Shown one piece after another: positions 33,310-44,302 of a DNA stretch of 64,000 bases. Position 1 is the stretch's first letter. Every line of letters starts with the position of its first letter. A program made the translations under genes and the position numbers. Below the pieces are notes generated by a model. That model was given only the letters and a program-made list of their open reading frames with translations. It did no database searches and had not been told where the DNA came from. The stretch is taken from positions 1 to 64,000 of the forward strand of contig NAVB01000482.1 in NCBI GenBank assembly GCA_002179805.1, written 5' to 3'. This DNA is from Acanthamoeba lenticulata (taxonomy: Eukaryota; Discosea; Longamoebia; Acanthamoebidae).

Positions 33310-35568
33310 ATGAGAAGATTCAGTTCGTCCTTGGTTTCGCAACGCCTCGCCACCACCCTCACCTCACGCACCGCTGTTCGCGCCTCTGCTCTCCGCTCGG
33401 TACGCTCCACGAGCCCCAGCGTGGTGCCTTGCCCGGCTCATGACTTGTGCGGATGCACTACTCGTGTCGATTAATAATCACCGCTCATAAATGAGTAAAA
33501 TAATTGATTATAAGAAAAACCCACCACCCGGCAAACAACCGACAAGGCACGCTCACGCATTGTGGCGGGGACAGGTGTCGGATCGTCCGGCCGTGACCAC
33601 CCTCAACGAGGATGAGGAGGTACTGAGCGCCCCCTGATGAACCTCTCTCACCAACCATTCCTGTTTCTCACCACACGTTGGTGTTGATGGCGGTGATGAC
33701 CAGCTGCTTCGCAGCTCCGTCGAGCAGTTTGCGCGGGAGAAGATTGGCCCGCTGGTGAGGAGGTACGTGCGACCCATCTCTGCGTCTCCTCCTGTCCTCA
33801 CATCCATGAGGGCTGATGGCCATCGATGGGTTTGTGTATGCGCAGCATGGACGAGAAGAGCGAGCTCGAGCCGTCGCTCGTCAAGCAGTGCTTTGAGCAG
33901 GGTGCGTCCTCGCTCGGCCTCATCAGTGTGCTCTCTGGCGTTACCGCGACCTCGCGGCTCACACGTGCTCGGCACATCAGGTCTGATGGGCATCGAGATC
34001 CCGCACGAATACGGCGGTGGCGGCATGTCCTTCATGTCGGCCATCCTCGCCATCGAGGAGGTGGCCAAGGTCGACGCCTCCGTTTCCGTCTTCATGGACG
34101 TCCAGGTGAGAAACTCTCCAATTCCACTTAAGTGCGGCGATGGCCATCTCACACACGCGCACGCACGCACACGCACGCACAGAACACGCTGGTCAACAAC
34201 GCGTTCCTCCGTTGGGGCACGGAGCAGCAGAGGGAAAAGTTCCTGCCGCGCCTGGCGCAGGACACCGTGGGCTCCTTCTGTCTCAGCGAGTGGAGCTGCG
34301 GCTCTGACGCCTTTGCCCTCAAGACCACGGCCAAGAAGGACGGCGACGGCTACGTCCTCAACGGCACCAAGGGTCCGTTGCACCACGACACGTCATCACG
34401 CCCGCCAAAGGCCGTTGCTTGAACTAACATTTTATTGTATCATCTGGGGTCGCCCATAGCGTGGATCACCAACTCGAAGGAGGCCGGCATCTTCCTCGTC
34501 ATGGCCACCGTCGATCCCTCGGCCGGCCACAGGGGCATCACCGCCTTTGTTGTCGACAAGAACACGCCCGGCATCAGCATTGGCAAGAAGGAGGACAAGC
34601 TCGGTACCGTGACTCACGCGCGCTGCGCGGCCTTTGCCTTGGTATTGGCGGCCTGGCTGATGCCGATGGGCCCCCGTACATATAGGCATCAGGGCGTCCT
34701 CGACCTGCGAGGTCGTGCTGGAGAACTGCCGAGTGCCGGCGAGCAACGTGCTGGGTGAGGTGGGCAAGGGCTACAAGATCGCCATCGAGACCCTGAACGA
34801 GGGCCGCATCGGCATTGGCGCCCAGATGCTGGGCGTGGCCGAGGGCTGCTTCGACCACACCATGAAGTACATCAATGAGCGCAAGGCCTTTGGCCAGAAG
34901 TACGTTCGCCGCCCATGTCTTGAACGTTAAGACTCTTTGCTGACGTGAGCTGTGGCCCCACATCAGCGTCGCCGACTTCCAGGGCGTTCAGTTCCAGTAC
35001 GCGTCGCTCTACTCGGACATCCTCGCCGCCAAGCTCATGGTCTACAAGTACGTTTGTCTCAACATTCCGAACTGTCCTTGAAGATCTTGTTTTTGTGCGA
35101 ATGCTTAACGTTTGGGCCGCGCTGCGCAGTGCTGCTCGCCTGAAGGAGGCCAACCAGCCCTTCGTCATCGATGCTGCCATTGCCAAGCTCCGTGCTTCCG
35201 AGGTGGCCGAGAAGGTCGCTTCGCTTTGCATCAAGTGCGCCCCATTTCCTCATCCTCTTTTTTCATTCTCCTTCGTCTTGCTCACTCTGTAATTACTGTG
35301 TTGGCCAGCCTCATGGGTGGTGTGGGCTTCACCAAGGAGTTCCCCATCGAGAAGTACTTCAGGGACTGCAAGATTGGGCAGATTTACGGTATCCACCCTC
35401 TTTTGTTGGCCAACAACGTCGTCCCTTCTTGAGCTCAACAGCCCATTCTAACAATGCCTTCCTTCTTCCTCCCCTTCTTTTTGCCTGCCTTGCCAATGAT
35501 GATCAGAGGGCACCTCCAACATTCAGCTCCAGACCATTGCCAAGTACATTCAGCAGCAGTACAAGTAA
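33310..35568 (+). CDS. ACADSB: Short/branched-chain acyl-CoA dehydrogenase, mitochondrial
   Basis: About twelve exons. The start [20 protein letters not shown] is a typical mitochondrial presequence (Arg/Ser-rich, no acidic residues). The mature enzyme shows [45 protein letters not shown] (flavin/acyl site), [16 protein letters not shown], the second signature [31 protein letters not shown] and [15 protein letters not shown], where the Glu is the catalytic base in this subgroup. The enzyme oxidises short and branched acyl-CoAs in isoleucine and fatty-acid breakdown using FAD, passing electrons to ETF. The last exon begins with the EGTSN motif. Length and motif order are normal. A SCAD-like substrate range cannot be excluded from sequence alone. 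Confidence 0.93.
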
Positions 35569-35877
35569 AAGTACCACCTGCCAGTGCAGAGTTCACCACA
35601 ACAGGGTGTACCAGGTTGGCCTTTTTGGGGTTGGGGCCAGGGAAAATTGAGGATCATGAAACAAAAAAAGAAAAAACAGGCAATATCCCAACACTCTGCG
35701 CCGGCTGAAGCCATTTACTTCATTCATCGGTCGATCGAGGGCGTCGTGGGTTGGAGTGGAGTGGAAAGCCGCTGCGTGGCAATAGGTCTCAACCGGTAGT
35801 CGCGTTCCCAACAGCTCTTCATTTGCCAGGCGATCTGGGAAACGATTCTTGTACACCAACTAGGAGGAAACAAATTC

Positions 35878-37631
35878 ATGAACGATGAGCCAACCTGCCA
35901 GTTCAGACGGGTAAGCGCCCTCTTCACTTGGATTTGTTACAAGTCGTTCACTTATTATTGTCCCCGGATTTCAATTGGCGTCAGTCTGGGCGAACTGCCC
36001 CAAGAGTGTGGGGCGCTGATCATGGGCTTCCTTGACGGAAAGGATCTGTGGGCCTTCGTCTCCTCCTCCAAACGCTGGCGCAAGATCTCGGACGAGGTGC
36101 ACCTCAGCCCCTTCTTCGCCGTCTGTCTCGCCCAAAAGCCGACGTCTGACTGTCTTCCCCTCGCCACCCTTGTGGTCCACATTCTCTGTCGCTGTTGCCT
36201 CGCCCTTTCTGCTGCAGCTGTCAGTGTGGGAGAAGAAGTACGAGAAGCGCTTCGGCAAGTCCATTCCACGACACCTTCGGGACGCCTCCTCGTGGATCGA
36301 ACGCTACCTCAGGTACCTTGCGCCGCGCACGCTCGACCGCGGTCGTTCACGGTTTCCTCTCACACGCGCGGCTCGTGATCTGCTCGGGCCCGCAGGCGGT
36401 TGCGATACGAAACCAACTGGGCGACGAAGCACTTCATGCCGCGTCTCATCTTCTACAAGGGCACCAACTGGTGCGTACATGAAAGCACTCTTCTTCTTTT
36501 TATTTACAATTCAAATTACAATTCATAAAAAACTAATAATAATAACGTATTTATTCCAGGTGGACGCCGGTCACCGTGTGCCCGATCTCTTCGGTCAAGC
36601 TGCAGGGCAACACCATGGTCACGGGCTCCATCGACAAGGCACGCACACGCCACACACACTGCGCTTCAGCGGCGGCGATGATGATGATGATAACCTGATG
36701 ATGGTTGCCCAGCGCAGGTGGTGAAGATCTGGGACGTCGATCGGGTGACGAGCGCCAACACGCTCTTTGGGCACGAGGGCCCCGTGCGCTGCGTGCAGTT
36801 TGACGACGAAAAGATCATTTCCGGCTCTGACGACCACGACGTCAAGTACTGGCGGCTAGACGGCGGCCGGTGCTACCGGACGCTCTCGGGCCACACCGAG
36901 CGCGTGTGCGCCCTGCGCTTCGACGAGCAGCTTCTTGTCACCGCCTCGCAGGACCTGAGCATTCGGTACGCGTCTCCCCGTTGTGTGTTTTTCTATGTAT
37001 GTTTGTGTGTTTGGTCGCTGGTCCTCACGTGGAGGCGCGCAGGCTGTGGGCGGTGGCGACGGGCGAGCACTTGTCGACGCTCACGGGCCACAGCGGCTCC
37101 ATCTGGTGCCTGGACTTCACCGGCTCGACGCTCGTCACCGGCTCGGCTGACCTCTCGGCCCGCGTGTGGGATCTCGAGACCGGCAAGTGCCTCTCGACTA
37201 TCACCGGTACGACGCCCTTTTATTCTAGTATCATTATTAAAGCTCATTTTATTCTTCCTTAAATCAAAAAACAAGGTCACGGAGCGTCGATCGCGTCACT
37301 GCAGTATGACCAGTCGCTGCAGTTGATGCTCACGGCGTCGCTGGACAAGGTGGTCAAGGCGTGGGACATGCGGCAGCCGTCGCGGCCGTGCGTGCGCACG
37401 TTCGCCGGACACGGCGGCCCGGTGGGCTGCCTCCAGTTCGACGGCGACAAGGTTCTCTCGGGCTCGTCCGACGAGACCGTCAAGGTCTGGGACCTCGGGT
37501 CGGCCAAGTGCCGAGCGACGCTGCCGCAACAGAGCGCCGTGGCGTGCCTCCATTTTGTGGACCACCGGCTCGCAGTTGGCACCAGATCGACCCTCACCAT
37601 CTACGACTACACCCGCTACGCCGACCTCTGA
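35878..37631 (+). CDS. F-box/WD40-repeat protein
   Basis: About eight exons. Exon 1 encodes MNDEPTCQFR and joins in phase to the F-box (LGELPQECGALIMGFLDGKD, then LWAFVSSSKRWRKIS). After a linker (WEKKYEKRFGKSIP, WATKHFMPRLIFYKG) come about seven WD repeats: VVKIWDVD, GHEGPVRCVQFDDEKIISGS, GHTERVCALRFDEQLLVTAS, GHSGSIWCLDFTGSTLVTGS, ARVWDLETGKCL, VVKAWDM, GHGGPVGCLQFDGDKVLSGS and VKVWDLG, ending in YDYTRYADL. The layout matches FBXW-type SCF adaptors, in which the propeller recognises phosphorylated substrates for ubiquitination. The specific orthologue cannot be set. An alternative start in a different frame (MSQPASSD) does not join to the F-box exon in phase, which supports ATG 35878. Confidence 0.9.
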
Positions 37632-37861
37632 TTCGAATCAAACAAACAAACACCCGACTCACACGTGTCTTCCCTGCCCTCGATGGCGCGTGTTGTCCTC
37701 CTCCACATGATGTAACTCTCCTTTCCTCGCTTCCTCACAAGAAAAGCGCCCTTGACGAAAGACGTGGACGCGTGGTGTGATGATCACATGGCTTGAGAAA
37801 GTTTGGGGACAAAGACGAAGAACGATACAGGAAGAGGGATAGAGGTCGATAGGGGGAACGT

Positions 37862-39209
37862 TCACTTGATCCTGAAAGAGGAAGGAGAGAGAAAGTTTGT
37901 GTGAGCGAGGTGGAGAAGATAATGGGTGGCGCGCCAAAAAAAAGCTGTCTTACCTGGACTTGATGGTCTCGGCAAGAAGGAAGAAGGCCTTGTTGACGTT
38001 GTCGCCATCCTTGGCGCTAGTCTCCAAGAACAGCGCCTCCTTGTTTTTGGCGAACTCCTGGAAACCAAAGTTAATAATTTATATAAATTCTATTTATTTA
38101 TAAAGACAAAAATAAAGTACAAAAATGATACAAATTGGTGAAATGCAGACGCACCTTGGCCTTGCGCTGGTCCACCGACCGGTCGTCATCAAGATCGCTC
38201 TTGTTGCCCTGCAGCCCCACTCATGTGCGTGAGACGACAGCTGCTGTCTGGGGTGAAGATTTGTCCTTTTTTGTGGACGTACCACGATCATGAGGACAGC
38301 GTTTGGCGGGGCATTCATCTCCACCTCCTTCAGCCAGTACTCGTTGATTTGCGAAAAGCTCTTGGGGTCGGTGATGTCGTAGACGATGATCACACCGTGC
38401 GCGCCTCGGAAGTACGTGTTCGTCACCGTCTTGAACCTGTTGTGGGCATCCTGCGTGGTCAGCAACAACAAGCAACAACAGACTAAGCCGAGCCGGCCCA
38501 GAAATGTAGTTGGCGGCACCTCTCCTGTCCCGCCGTGTCCTGTTGTCGTTGATGAATGGAACGTACGCGTGAGAAAAAAGAATAAGATGGTGAAGAAGAA
38601 GAAGAAGAAGAAGAGGAGAGACAGGATGTACCCAGAGCTGAAGCTTGACCACCTTGTCGTCAATGTCAACCGTTCGGATCTATTGAAACAAAAGCCCCGC
38701 GTTGAGAAGAAGAGGAAGAAGAGAAGGAAGAAGGAGCACGAAAGAGAAACCAACCTTGAAGTCGACGCCCACGGTGGTCCGGTAGGTGTCCATGAATTCG
38801 TTGTCGGCGAACCGACCCAAGAGCGACGATTTGCCCACACCCTGGCTTCCTGCAGGGGGAATAGCACGCAGCATAAGCAAATGAACCCCTCATCACGCGT
38901 GGGGTCTAGATTACCGAGTAGGAGGATCTTGAACAAGTAGTCGTATTCGGCAGTGCTCTCGAATTGGGCGCTAGAGAAAGCCTTGGCGTGCAAGGCTTCG
39001 CTACTGGCCTGGCCAATTTGAATTGGGGGATCATTCCGAACTCGAATGGGGTCGTCCTCACCACTTCGGTTGTAGGCTCCCGAATTGCCTCTGTGACTTC
39101 CATCGCCCCGCGTGTCTCCGCCACCGGTTCCTCTGTACTCGTCGCTCCCACCTCCCGCGCTTCCTCCACCACCCCCTCCTCCCGTCATCTTGGAACTGTC
39201 GCAACCCAT
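37862..39209 (-). CDS. Rab-like GTPase with predicted N-terminal acylation, no C-terminal Cys
   Basis: Eight exons (39209-38915, 38849-38755, 38679-38632, 38539-38520, 38436-38283, 38208-38155, 38057-37954, 37871-37862) sum to 780 bases, 259 residues. The GTPase core is complete: LLLGSQGVGKSSL (G1), TYRTTVGVDFKIRT (G2 with Rab-like switch I), WDTAGQERFKTVTNTYFRGA (G3 and switch II), GNKSDL (G4) and ETSAKDG (G5). It is closest to Rab1/8-like proteins. Two features are unusual. The N-terminus MGCDSSKM fits the N-myristoylation pattern (Gly2, Ser6) with a palmitoylatable Cys3, ahead of a Gly-rich ~80-residue extension. The C-terminus is LAETIKSRIK with no cysteine, so Rab geranylgeranylation is impossible. 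Starting at 39209 rather than further upstream is chosen because it exposes MGC. A 20-base exon encodes DTAGQE. Confidence 0.88.
38599..38618 (+). repeat. GAA microsatellite inside a Rab gene intron
   Basis: GAAGAAGAAGAAGAAGAAGA-type triplet run between the switch I/II exons of the Rab-like gene; intronic on the minus strand as a TTC pyrimidine tract. Confidence 0.7.
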
Positions 39210-39699
39210 TCGTGTTCTTTTGATCTCAAGACCTCCTACGTGCACGTGAAATGGCGGTCGTGATCAAGCTTGATTGCAGGAAGCTTCTGTTGCTGAGTCG
39301 ACAAGTAACAAATGAATAAATAATTCTTTTCCTTGACTTGGTGTTGGTGAAGCCACAACCCCAGGAGGAGAGAACCGGAGCAGAAGACAGCCGGGTGGAC
39401 GTCGACGTCGGACCTAGGACCTGGTAGGAGGTGGTGGAGCCCGAGGCGCATCAACGCCTGCGTCGTGTAGCGGCCACAAGAAAGTGTTTGGGGGGAATGC
39501 ATTTAATCGCGATGGACACGCCATGGCTACAAGGGGGTGGTGGTGTTCATTGTTTGGTGTTTGCTTGACTGCAAAGTACGTCACGACGCCGACTCCTTGG
39601 GGCTGTTATGTGCAGGCTGGATAGAGAGAGGGCGAGGAGGAAGAGAGAGAGAGAGAGAAAAGGATTGAAATGGGAGGGAGCAGAGGTTGGAAGTGTCGC
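39210..39699. other. Region between Ras 3' end and Rab 5' end
   Basis: Both flanking genes are on the minus strand, so this holds the Rab promoter and leader. It includes a (GA)n run near 39640-39658. No gene is supported. Confidence 0.4.
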
Positions 39700-40656
39700 T
39701 CAGATGAGGTTGCAGCCCTTCTTCTTCTTGTCCTTGGACTTGTCCTCCGAGGGCGTCGATGACGACGGCGTCGTGGCAGCGCGCGGATTCTTGGCCGCAC
39801 GGAAGGCGATCGTCTCCTTCACCAGCTCACTGCATGTCGTCATCATCATCATCATCAGTGAGTCCACAACAACATAAGAGTAGTCGCAGTAGAAGAAGAA
39901 AGACGTACGTGAAGATCTCATCAACGTTCTGGCGCGACTTGGCCGAGGTCTCCATGAACTTACAGCCGAGCTTCTTGGCCTTCTCCTCGAGCTCAGACTT
40001 CTGGACGATTCGCTTCTCCTCCATGTCGGCCTTGTTGCCGACGAGCATGAAGGGGACGCTGTTGGCGTCCTTCACCCTGAGGATGGCGTCGTGGAAATCC
40101 TCCACGTCGTTGAAGGTCGTGCGGGACGTGATGTCTGTGAACAAGACCACAACCATGAGGACGATGACCGCAAGGTGAAGGTCGGAATCGTAGAGGAAGA
40201 AGAGGATGGCGATGATACCATAGACGCAGAGGAAGCCGTCGCCCTCCTTGTAGTAGGACTCGCGGATGGCCATGAAGTCATCCTGACCGGCCGTATCGAT
40301 GATGTCCAGGACGCACTCGACGCCATCGACCGTGATTTGCTTGCGCTGTACGTGCACGTGACGTCAACGTCAACCACTGACTTGAAGAAGGCGGGGAAAT
40401 AAGTAGGAGGATAAAGGAGGCGTACGTAAGAGTCCTCGAGCGTAGGATCTAAAGGCGAAGAAGAACCACAAAATGAACGCAACAAGTGGTGGAATGTCAA
40501 GAATGACCAGTTAGAATAGCGCAATATTCCAAGCGTTTCTCAAGACGAGGGCTCACCATAGTCCTGCACGAAGCGGTTGGCGATGTACATGATGGTGATA
40601 CAGCTCTTGCCGACACCTCCCGAACCGACCACGACCAAACGGTACATGTGACTCAT
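39700..40656 (-). CDS. Ras-family GTPase with CaaX box
   Basis: About five exons. The start MSHMYRLVVVGSGGVGKSC lies immediately after a CAG acceptor-like site, so an intron in the 5' leader is likely. The effector loop is canonical (DPTLEDSYRKQ). G3 is DTAGQDDFMAIRESY, G4 is GNKADM and G5 is ETSAKS. The last exon ends KDKKKKGCNLI, a polybasic region plus the CaaX box CNLI, predicting C-terminal prenylation and plasma-membrane targeting. The glycine equivalent to Ras Gly12 is kept, and the residue before it is Ser as in Rap proteins. Within the family it is Ras/Rap-like and cannot be assigned more closely. The final third (AATTPSSSTPSEDKS) is the usual hypervariable region. It is transcribed in the same direction as the neighbouring Rab gene. 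Confidence 0.93.
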
Positions 40657-41428
40657 CTGCGTTAAAGGCCGATGTGAGTTTTCTGTTTCTTCCTTAATCT
40701 CGCTTTCGTTCTTTTGCATTGTTGGGAGGGAGCGGCGCAAACCTTTGTTTATCTAGAAAGTATATCGAACTTCGGTATCAATAGATTATACAGAATAATA
40801 AGCGGCTATTGATGATAGTTCCTGCTTGCACGATCGAGGAAGGTACAAAAGAAAGAAAAACAGTCAAAACAATGAACGCCAAGATCTCACGAAAGCTTTT
40901 CTTACGTACCTCGACCTAGCTTGTGGCTTGTGGACGATGAGTCGCTTCTGATTTTTCCTCCCGAGTTAGCCTCCCGTGCTGGTGTCCTACCGCAACTGCC
41001 GTGAGCGTTGTCGGAAGCAAAACCGTGGACTCCGGATAAAGCACCTCAACGGCAATTTGCGGCGCGAATGCTTGGACTATTTACGATGCCGGGATAAAAT
41101 GGCGATTGGTATCTTTCGGCGAACCTGCCTTGCGCAATAATAGTATCAAATATCCTTATTCATGTAAACACGCAACATGCTAGATATATTATATCATTTT
41201 AAAAAGCAAAAAGTGAAATAATTATTGGAAGAAACCAATTTTACGGGCAGAACTCTCTCCGCCCAATTCGCCCTGTCGGGCCAATCCCAAAAAGCTGAAT
41301 CATTCTGTTTTTGGTCATTTCTCAATTAGTCGCGTGACAGCTGCAAAGCCCGCAGGACACCAAGACGAAGGCAGGTTGACTACCCAGGAGCAACTACCCC
41401 CAAGGAGAGGAGCTACCCAGAACAAAGA
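40657..41428. promoter_or_regulatory. Divergent promoter region, Ras (-) and arrestin (+)
   Basis: About 770 bases without a coding frame. It contains an AT-rich core near 41130-41230 (ATATATTATATCATTTTAAAA) and GC-richer flanks. It should hold both promoters and probably 5'-leader exons of the Ras gene near 40900. Confidence 0.4.
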
Positions 41429-42630
41429 ATGTCCAGCGTCACCATATACTTGCACAACCAACACTACGCGGTCGGAGAAGTGCTCTCCGGAGATGTGGTG
41501 GTGACCGTGTCTCAGCCGCTTCAGGCCCACCACGTCACCCTCTTCTTCGACGGACACAGCAAGGTTCACTGGCAAGGTACCGCTCCCCCCACCAAGTATT
41601 AAACTCTTCAGAAAAAAAAGAATAAAAAAAAATTAATAGCACCGGCTTGACCTCGGCAGAGACGGAAGTGAAACGCGAAGACGACGGCAGCGTGAAGCAC
41701 GTGGTGGTAGACAGGAAGGACAAGCAGCACTTCCTCAAGGAGAAGATCGTCCTCTCCGGTCCGGTCACTCTCCAACCCGGCCAAAACACCTTCCGCTTCA
41801 CCTACAACCTCCCGCCCGGGCTTCCGGCCTCTTATTGCGAAAAGTCGTCGCCACATGGCCACAAGCTCAAGGCCGTCATCGACTACGACCTCGCGGTCGA
41901 GGTGGACGTGCACCACGGCAAGAACCTCAAGAACTGTGTCCACCTCGCCCTCGGCCAGCGTACCGCCGGCCCCATTTCGCCGGTGGAGCACCGGAACAGC
42001 AAGTCCTTCATGTTCAACCAGGGCAACCTGGCCATGCGGGTCGAGCTGGACCGCGACGTCTACTTCCCGGGCGAGGAGGTCAAGATGAAGCTCGAAGTCA
42101 CCAACGAATCCGTCAAGAAGGTGACGGGCATCAACGTCCAGTTGCTGCGACATATCACCCTCATCAGCCACCGCCACCACCGCTTCAATCACACCGACAT
42201 TGCCATGTCCCAGCGTCTTGAGGTTCGTCGGCCTTTCGCCTTCCTCGTCCTTCCCTCATCACCAGAGAGTTGCGTCTGACCTCAAGGCCTCGCCCGCGCG
42301 CAGGGCCTGGATGAGGCCACCAAGGACAGCCGCTTCTCCAAGTTCCGCCTTCCGGGCGACTTTGAGCGCCTCACCACGCAAGGCGAGCTCGTTCATGTCT
42401 CCTACGAGATCAAGGTCGAGTGCGACGTGCCGATGGCGGTCGATCTCTCCGTCAAGGTGCCGGTCGTGCTGACGGTGCCGCAGCACCTGGACCTCCGAGC
42501 CAAGCAGTATTCGGCTCCGCAGGACGTCGAGCACGAGACCATCGTGCAGCAGGGCGACTCCTACCACGAGCGCACGCCTCTCATCCTGCCGTCGGGCACG
42601 GGCGAGTGTGCCTGCTGCGTCCTCTTCTGA
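41429..42630 (+). CDS. Arrestin-fold protein ending in a CaaX box
   Basis: Three exons (41429-41576, 41660-42222, 42304-42630) give 345 residues with intact phases. The N-lobe starts at once (SSVTIYLHNQHYAVGEVLSG, then VVVTVSQPLQAHHVTLFFDG). It has the arrestin-N pattern LQPGQNTFRFTYNLPPGLPAS and SPHGHKLKAVIDYDLAVEV. The C-lobe has NLAMRVELDRDVYFPGEEV, MKLEVTNESVKKV and LVHVSYEIKVECDVPMA. This matches alpha-arrestin/visual-arrestin-like adaptors that bind receptors or ubiquitin ligases during endocytosis. PPxY motifs typical of alpha-arrestins are not seen. The last residues are GECACCVLF, giving CVLF as a CaaX-type end with two further Cys upstream, so direct prenylation and palmitoylation are predicted. 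Confidence 0.88.
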
Positions 42631-42761
42631 GAGGGAAGCCTTGGTTGAAGCCAGCTGGCTTCTTGAGCCCAAGGGGGGCTCTACGTTTGTTGTTGTTGTT
42701 GTACTTCTTCTCAAGCACACGTTCCCAGGCCATGCCTGTTTTACAAGAGAACACAGTTATG

Positions 42762-44119
42762 CTACTCTCTTGGCCGCTCGGCTTCCCTCTTCTTCCTTTT
42801 CCTGTTCTTGGTTGTTGGCGGCTCTTCTTCTTCCTCCTCCTCCCCATCCTCCCTCTCCTCCTCCTCTTGTCGGCTCGGGGCTTCAGCGTCATCGTCTTCT
42901 TCCTCTGACTCCTCCTCGCTGCTCTCCCTCTCCTGGGTGGGTACCGGGAGAAGACCACCAGGGAGAGCCTCGAGCACGAGCTTGGGCCAATAGGCCCCCT
43001 TGAGCGCACGCCACGGCTTCTTCCTCTCCGCTGGGTGCCCAAAAGCGTTCTGCTCCCCCCAAACGCCCCCAGACACGGTTCATGAGTGTTGCGGCCACCT
43101 TGTTGTTGCCGCGGTGATGGCCTGGCATGTGTTCGCACCTGCACGTAGCGCACGCCATCGATGTTCATGTCCTTGTCGATGTGCGTGTGGCCAAACACAT
43201 GCACCTGCGCGCCGAGCCGCCGGATCTGCTGGTCGAGTCGCTCATCGCCCACAACGAGCGGGAGGGTCTTGTTGAGGAGGAAGATCCTTCGCGGCAACAA
43301 CTACTCGACCCGATCCGAGCCCCAACCACGAGTGTGAGCTCTCCCCAGATTCAAGATGTCGGCGGTTGGAGGAGAGGGAGGGACCGCCCACCTCGAAGCG
43401 CGGGAGGAAGTGAGAAAAGGAGACGACGGAGCCATCCAAGGGCAGCTGCAGGTCTGCCATCCAGCGCTCGTTCTGGGCCAGAAAGTGGGCCGCCACGCCG
43501 CCCACCTCGTCGTCCAGCCCGTCGGGCCAGGCGCAAGCTCGAAAGTCGAGCCAGCCTCGTCGGTAGTTAAACGAGCGGCCGTCCCACTCGGGGTCGAAGG
43601 CGGGCGAATACCAGGCCAGCAGGGGCACCACCCACACCTGGTCGTTGATCTTGGCCGGCTGCGTGCGGACGCCCACTTCGTCGCACACGCGTAGCACGTC
43701 GGCCAGCTTGGCCAACGAGTCGCTGGTGCCGCGCTTGGCGTCTGACCGCGAGAGCCGCAGCTCGTTGTTGCCCGGGCAGAAGAACACGTTGCTCAGCTTC
43801 TTCTCGCCGCGTGATGTGTGCTCCTCTTCCGCCCCGGCGCCATGAAACACCTCGGCGAGTAGTGCCAGCGTGCGCCGAAGGAGCTGCAGCTCCGTGGAGA
43901 CGTCGCCCGCAACAATGAGCACGTCGCGCCCCGTGAAGTCGCCCTCCCGCACCACCTTCTCCAGATGTGCCCAGTTGCTCTACGTCTCCCCCCCAAAGAG
44001 AGCACATGAGCGGGGACCCTTGGCATGTGCAGAGGAGTACGTACAGCGTGGTCCACGTGGAGGTCACTGCAGGCAAACACTCGGGTGGACACGCCCGCAG
44101 GAGCCACACTATTGCCCAT
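42762..44119 (-). CDS. Calcineurin-like metallophosphoesterase with acidic tail
   Basis: About four exons. The first motif is in VFACSDLHVDHA (DxH), followed across an intron by VLIVAGDVS (GDxx), then NVFFCPGNNEL (GNxE/H-like), VVSFSHFLPR and VHVFGHTHID (GHTH). These are the metal ligands of the metallophosphoesterase fold. The C-terminal exon has NAFGHPAERKKPWRALKGAY and ends in a highly acidic Glu-rich stretch followed by a basic KNRKRKKREAERPRE tail. The start MGNSVAPAG could be N-myristoylated (Gly2, Ala6), which is inference. The substrate is unknown; relatives include nucleotide phosphodiesterases and UDP-sugar or protein phosphatases. It lies between two arrestin-fold genes and converges on the CaaX-arrestin gene with about 130 bases between stops. 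Confidence 0.83.
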
Positions 44120-44302
44120 CGTTGAAGTCTACCGGCCAAGAGAGCAGAGGCCGCCACCTTGCTGGCGTCTTCACGGAAAGAAAAGAGTGTGCCGGATCTC
44201 TTTTTCATTTAAAAAATGATTTCTATTTTTTATGATTATTTTTTTCATTTAAGTCTTTACAAAAAGCAGGTGAAGAAGGGCTTGAGGTGCTTCAGTTCCC
44301 AC

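Noticed and set aside
38436..38539. Apparent four-residue insertion (DAHN) in switch II of the Rab-like protein
   Set aside because: Re-reading the donor as GAG AG|GTGCC and the acceptor as CAG|GTTC gives the canonical DTAGQERF, so no insertion is needed.
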